A stretch of DNA of 64,000 bases from Allolobophora icterica (lineage: Eukaryota > Annelida > Clitellata > Crassiclitellata > Lumbricidae), in contig OY744607.1 in the NCBI GenBank assembly GCA_963556255.1, forward strand, positions 4,352,458 through 4,416,457. Reading direction: 5' to 3'. The notes under the pieces were generated by a model, which saw only the letters and a list, made by a program, of their open reading frames with translations, was not told the origin of the DNA and searched no databases. The position numbers and the translations under genes are program-made. Positions 63,001 through 64,000 of this stretch are shown one piece after another (the stretch's first letter is position 1; each line of letters opens with the position of its first letter).

Positions 63001-64000
63001 TTTGGAGGACATCTAGGAGAAGAGAAAACAAGAGAACGAATAAAGTTGTCTTTTGTATGGCCAAAGATGAGAAGAGACATTGTGAAATTTTGTAAGTCTT
63101 GCGAGAAGTGTCAACTAAAGGCAAGGAGTTTGGTGATGGATAGAGTGCCTATCACTCCAGTCTCAAGAGAAGAGGTCGCCTTCAGGAGAATGACGATGGA
63201 CCTCGTTGGCCCGATCGATCCAGTATCTGCTGCAGGTCACAAGTATTGTTTATGCATTGTGGACTCGTGCACCAGATGGCCTACAATCTTTTTATTGAAA
63301 TCGCTGACAGCGAAGGCTGTGTGTGAAGCGTTGACGGAACTGTTCATGAACGTTGGTGTACCGTCAGTGATTACAAGTGACCAAGGAACGAACTTCACAG
63401 CCAGTTTGACAAGAGAATTTCTCAATTTAATGGGCTGTAGTCCAAGATTCGACACACCAGGACACCCAGAGGCTGCTGGATTAGTAGAAAGATGGAATCA
63501 GACATTTAAAAAGATGATCCATCATGTGATAATAGACAACCCGAGGAAATGGCACAAGATAATTCCTTTCACAGTGTGGGCATTACGAGAAGTGCCGAAT
63601 GCAACTACTGGAGTATCACCATATATGCTTGTCTATGGGAAAATTCCGAGAGGACCATTGGCAATATTAAAAGAGAGTTGGACTAGAGAAATAAACTTAC
63701 CACCTCATGTTGGAGTTAAGCCAGAAAAGTATTTGAAAGAACTCAAAGAAAATATGGAGAAAGCATTATTGTTTGCAGAATCTTACTCTCGAGAAAAGCA
63801 ATTACAATACACGAATCAGTATAACAAGAGAGCAAAACACAAAGAATTTGAAGCTGGTGAGAAAGTCATAGTTTTGTATCCAACGTCAACAAACAAACTT
63901 ATTTCTCGATGGCATGGTCCATGTACGATCATACATCGAAGATCAAAGTACTCTTATTTAGTCGATATGGGTGAAAATGGTCGAAAAATAATTCACGCCA
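60082..64000 (+). CDS. Gag-protease-integrase polyprotein, incomplete at window end
   Basis: The frame starts at the ATG at 60082 (residue 1) and stays open to the edge. Residues 1-60 are a small helical N-terminus. About 90-330 is a highly charged Glu/Arg/Gln coiled coil with 18-residue repeats at 135-188. About 334-440 is the capsid-like domain (NAFRSF, NYDRVKQHLLKEFKLT, EYRARF), the Gag type from which the vertebrate SCAN domain arose. A zinc knuckle CX2CX4HX4C spans 589-602. The aspartic protease motif LSDSGAEIP has its Asp at 702. After a linker comes integrase: zinc-binding H970, H977, C1007 and C1010; catalytic D1040, D1100 and E1136 with the D-D35-E spacing kept; and a GPY/F-like WHGPC at 1277-1281. 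All catalytic residues are present, so these activities look intact. Gag and Pol are fused without a frameshift or stop signal. Confidence 0.92.
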   Translation, partial: MEKLSAERQADIKKMSTERLKQRLLKAGFKEEQLEGMSRGDMMQELADVWVKEEVEEEGAVGGAVEKAIEKPPAPMSMKMLMQWMMMTRQEEKEREEKRRQEEKELRQEEKDREEKRRQEEKELRQEAERVRQDELRLQREKEEKAELARQEELRLQREKEEKAELARQEELRLQREREDKAEQVRKTELELQKNQFEIQLEQLKRDREDAERRRLEQMIEFEKARKSDEEVRQQQIEAKRMREEEKEKARTLELERAEQIRQEELKFQKESLEKAETERQERLKLEKSKLTLKETQMREEREAERRKQQESETLVSKIKKIGDAMKHVLPQMPTDMMEVPLYFETVENAFRSFAVEKPFWVKLLLPLMTPKARTVLNRLSYDDLDNYDRVKQHLLKEFKLTSREYRARFVDAKKTTEETYTMFTARLKNLLNYYVRSRNVNREYDTLFDLLVADKLKECLPPGPLQCVLSKEGTDCLQASAVADLADIHVNNRIGFAIPNINSYPSQRSVNQSQSGKWKSNPETGSQFKGKEVKASVSVPNETREVTFGRQGFNKSSAPFAKREGNTSFTQYKRYEGNEQRGMVVKRCHNCGSDKHLVKFCPVPVAAASSSRNQEHTRVNLIQVVSDTGNQTTGQENQETEVKSVMKCGIQKEILLDAEIQREVIGKDDSRILKKSFLQYVEVEIRAVDGKEPVKVKALSDSGAEIPVISEELLEGMKVEQIGKVNLQCVAGDAIPAKLVKVDVRLCGSDVEEEGFPRKIQCSLTPYVTLMCASIAKMGSTERFLLHPEIIAELKAVPQMKVKTIQGDVSVRANVMTRAQSRKQEMVDVDEKSETESSSDEENENNEQRSLSRDGVIAEMNEQEMAACENGTLNEIEEDNECDVGIGDLYRDEEMDEEQKVQIADSKKFEEQQRNDESLKPWWKLAQEKESEFCVINGLLHKKYQILDQTIYQLVLPKERRIKVMELAHESVFGGHLGEEKTRERIKLSFVWPKMRRDIVKFCKSCEKCQLKARSLVMDRVPITPVSREEVAFRRMTMDLVGPIDPVSAAGHKYCLCIVDSCTRWPTIFLLKSLTAKAVCEALTELFMNVGVPSVITSDQGTNFTASLTREFLNLMGCSPRFDTPGHPEAAGLVERWNQTFKKMIHHVIIDNPRKWHKIIPFTVWALREVPNATTGVSPYMLVYGKIPRGPLAILKESWTREINLPPHVGVKPEKYLKELKENMEKALLFAESYSREKQLQYTNQYNKRAKHKEFEAGEKVIVLYPTSTNKLISRWHGPCTIIHRRSKYSYLVDMGENGRKIIHA
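60484..60645 (+). repeat. 54-bp tandem repeat inside gag
   Basis: Units start at 60484, 60538 and 60592; the first two are identical and the third diverged. Each encodes ELRLQREKEEKAELARQE, extending the coiled coil. Confidence 0.9.

Larger units (their letters stand above)
59192..64000 (+). mobile_element. Gmr1-like Ty3/gypsy LTR retrotransposon, 5' part
   Basis: In order: LTR, tRNA-Leu primer binding site, leader with repeats, then one long Gag-protease-integrase frame open to the window end. Reverse transcriptase and RNase H do not lie between protease and integrase as in ordinary Ty3/gypsy elements. The Gmr1-like group described from deuterostomes (Goodwin and Poulter) has integrase before reverse transcriptase, so those domains and the 3' LTR are expected to the right of the window. 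The frame has no stop or frameshift in 1306 codons, so the copy may be recent. Confidence 0.88.

Noticed and set aside
60082..64000. RT-less domesticated integrase gene (Gin-1-like)
   Set aside because: An LTR end, primer site, zinc knuckle and active-site residues are present, and RT is expected downstream in the Gmr1-like order.

Overview
The window looks like nuclear DNA of a marine deuterostome invertebrate, most likely an echinoderm or close relative. The evidence is one spliced gene with eight small coding exons, very dense transposable elements and simple repeats, frequent copies of the word TAGGCCTA, and a Ty3/gypsy retrotransposon of the Gmr1-like type, a group described from deuterostomes. 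The species cannot be fixed from sequence alone. Nothing here is bacterial or organellar. LAYOUT. Positions 1-2400 hold a decayed pogo-like DNA transposon: a helix-turn-helix transposase N-terminus, a 105-bp tandem repeat where the catalytic domain should be, and a frameshifted C-terminal PHD finger. Between 3.8 and 9 kb lie LINE fragments, degenerate minisatellites, microsatellites and one hAT-like element. A 4.8-kb array of an 18-bp unit with higher-order structure fills 9.3-14.1 kb. Microsatellites follow, then a LINE coding remnant split by a hAT-like element with a perfect 8-bp target duplication (17.8-19.75 kb). From 20 to 30 kb there are microsatellites and several more hAT-like elements. 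At 30.4-31.2 kb the minus strand carries a possible terminal exon of an unrecognised gene. A LINE 3' region carrying two further nested elements lies at 32.9-35.1 kb. The only confident host gene is an NMN adenylyltransferase (NMNAT1-like) on the minus strand, 50,835 to 39,465. All eight coding exons join in frame to 260 codons, and the introns are filled with SINEs, LINE ends and hAT-like elements. From 51.5 to 58.5 kb there are more nested hAT-like elements, a satellite interrupted by a second copy of the split-LINE element, and a LINE reverse-transcriptase C-terminus with its 3' hairpin and tail. The last 4.8 kb is the 5' part of the Gmr1-like retrotransposon: LTR, tRNA-Leu primer site, and one uninterrupted Gag-protease-integrase frame that runs off the window. 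HOW THE PARTS RELATE. The LINE 3' hairpin (arms AGCGCCTCT and AGAGGCGCT) recurs across the window and also ends a tRNA-derived SINE, which suggests a LINE/SINE pair sharing a reverse-transcription start. At least ten short elements have 8-bp flanking duplications and CA-starting inverted ends, consistent with hAT transposition. The retroelement lacks reverse transcriptase between protease and integrase; in the Gmr1-like group that domain lies after integrase, so it is expected beyond position 64,000.
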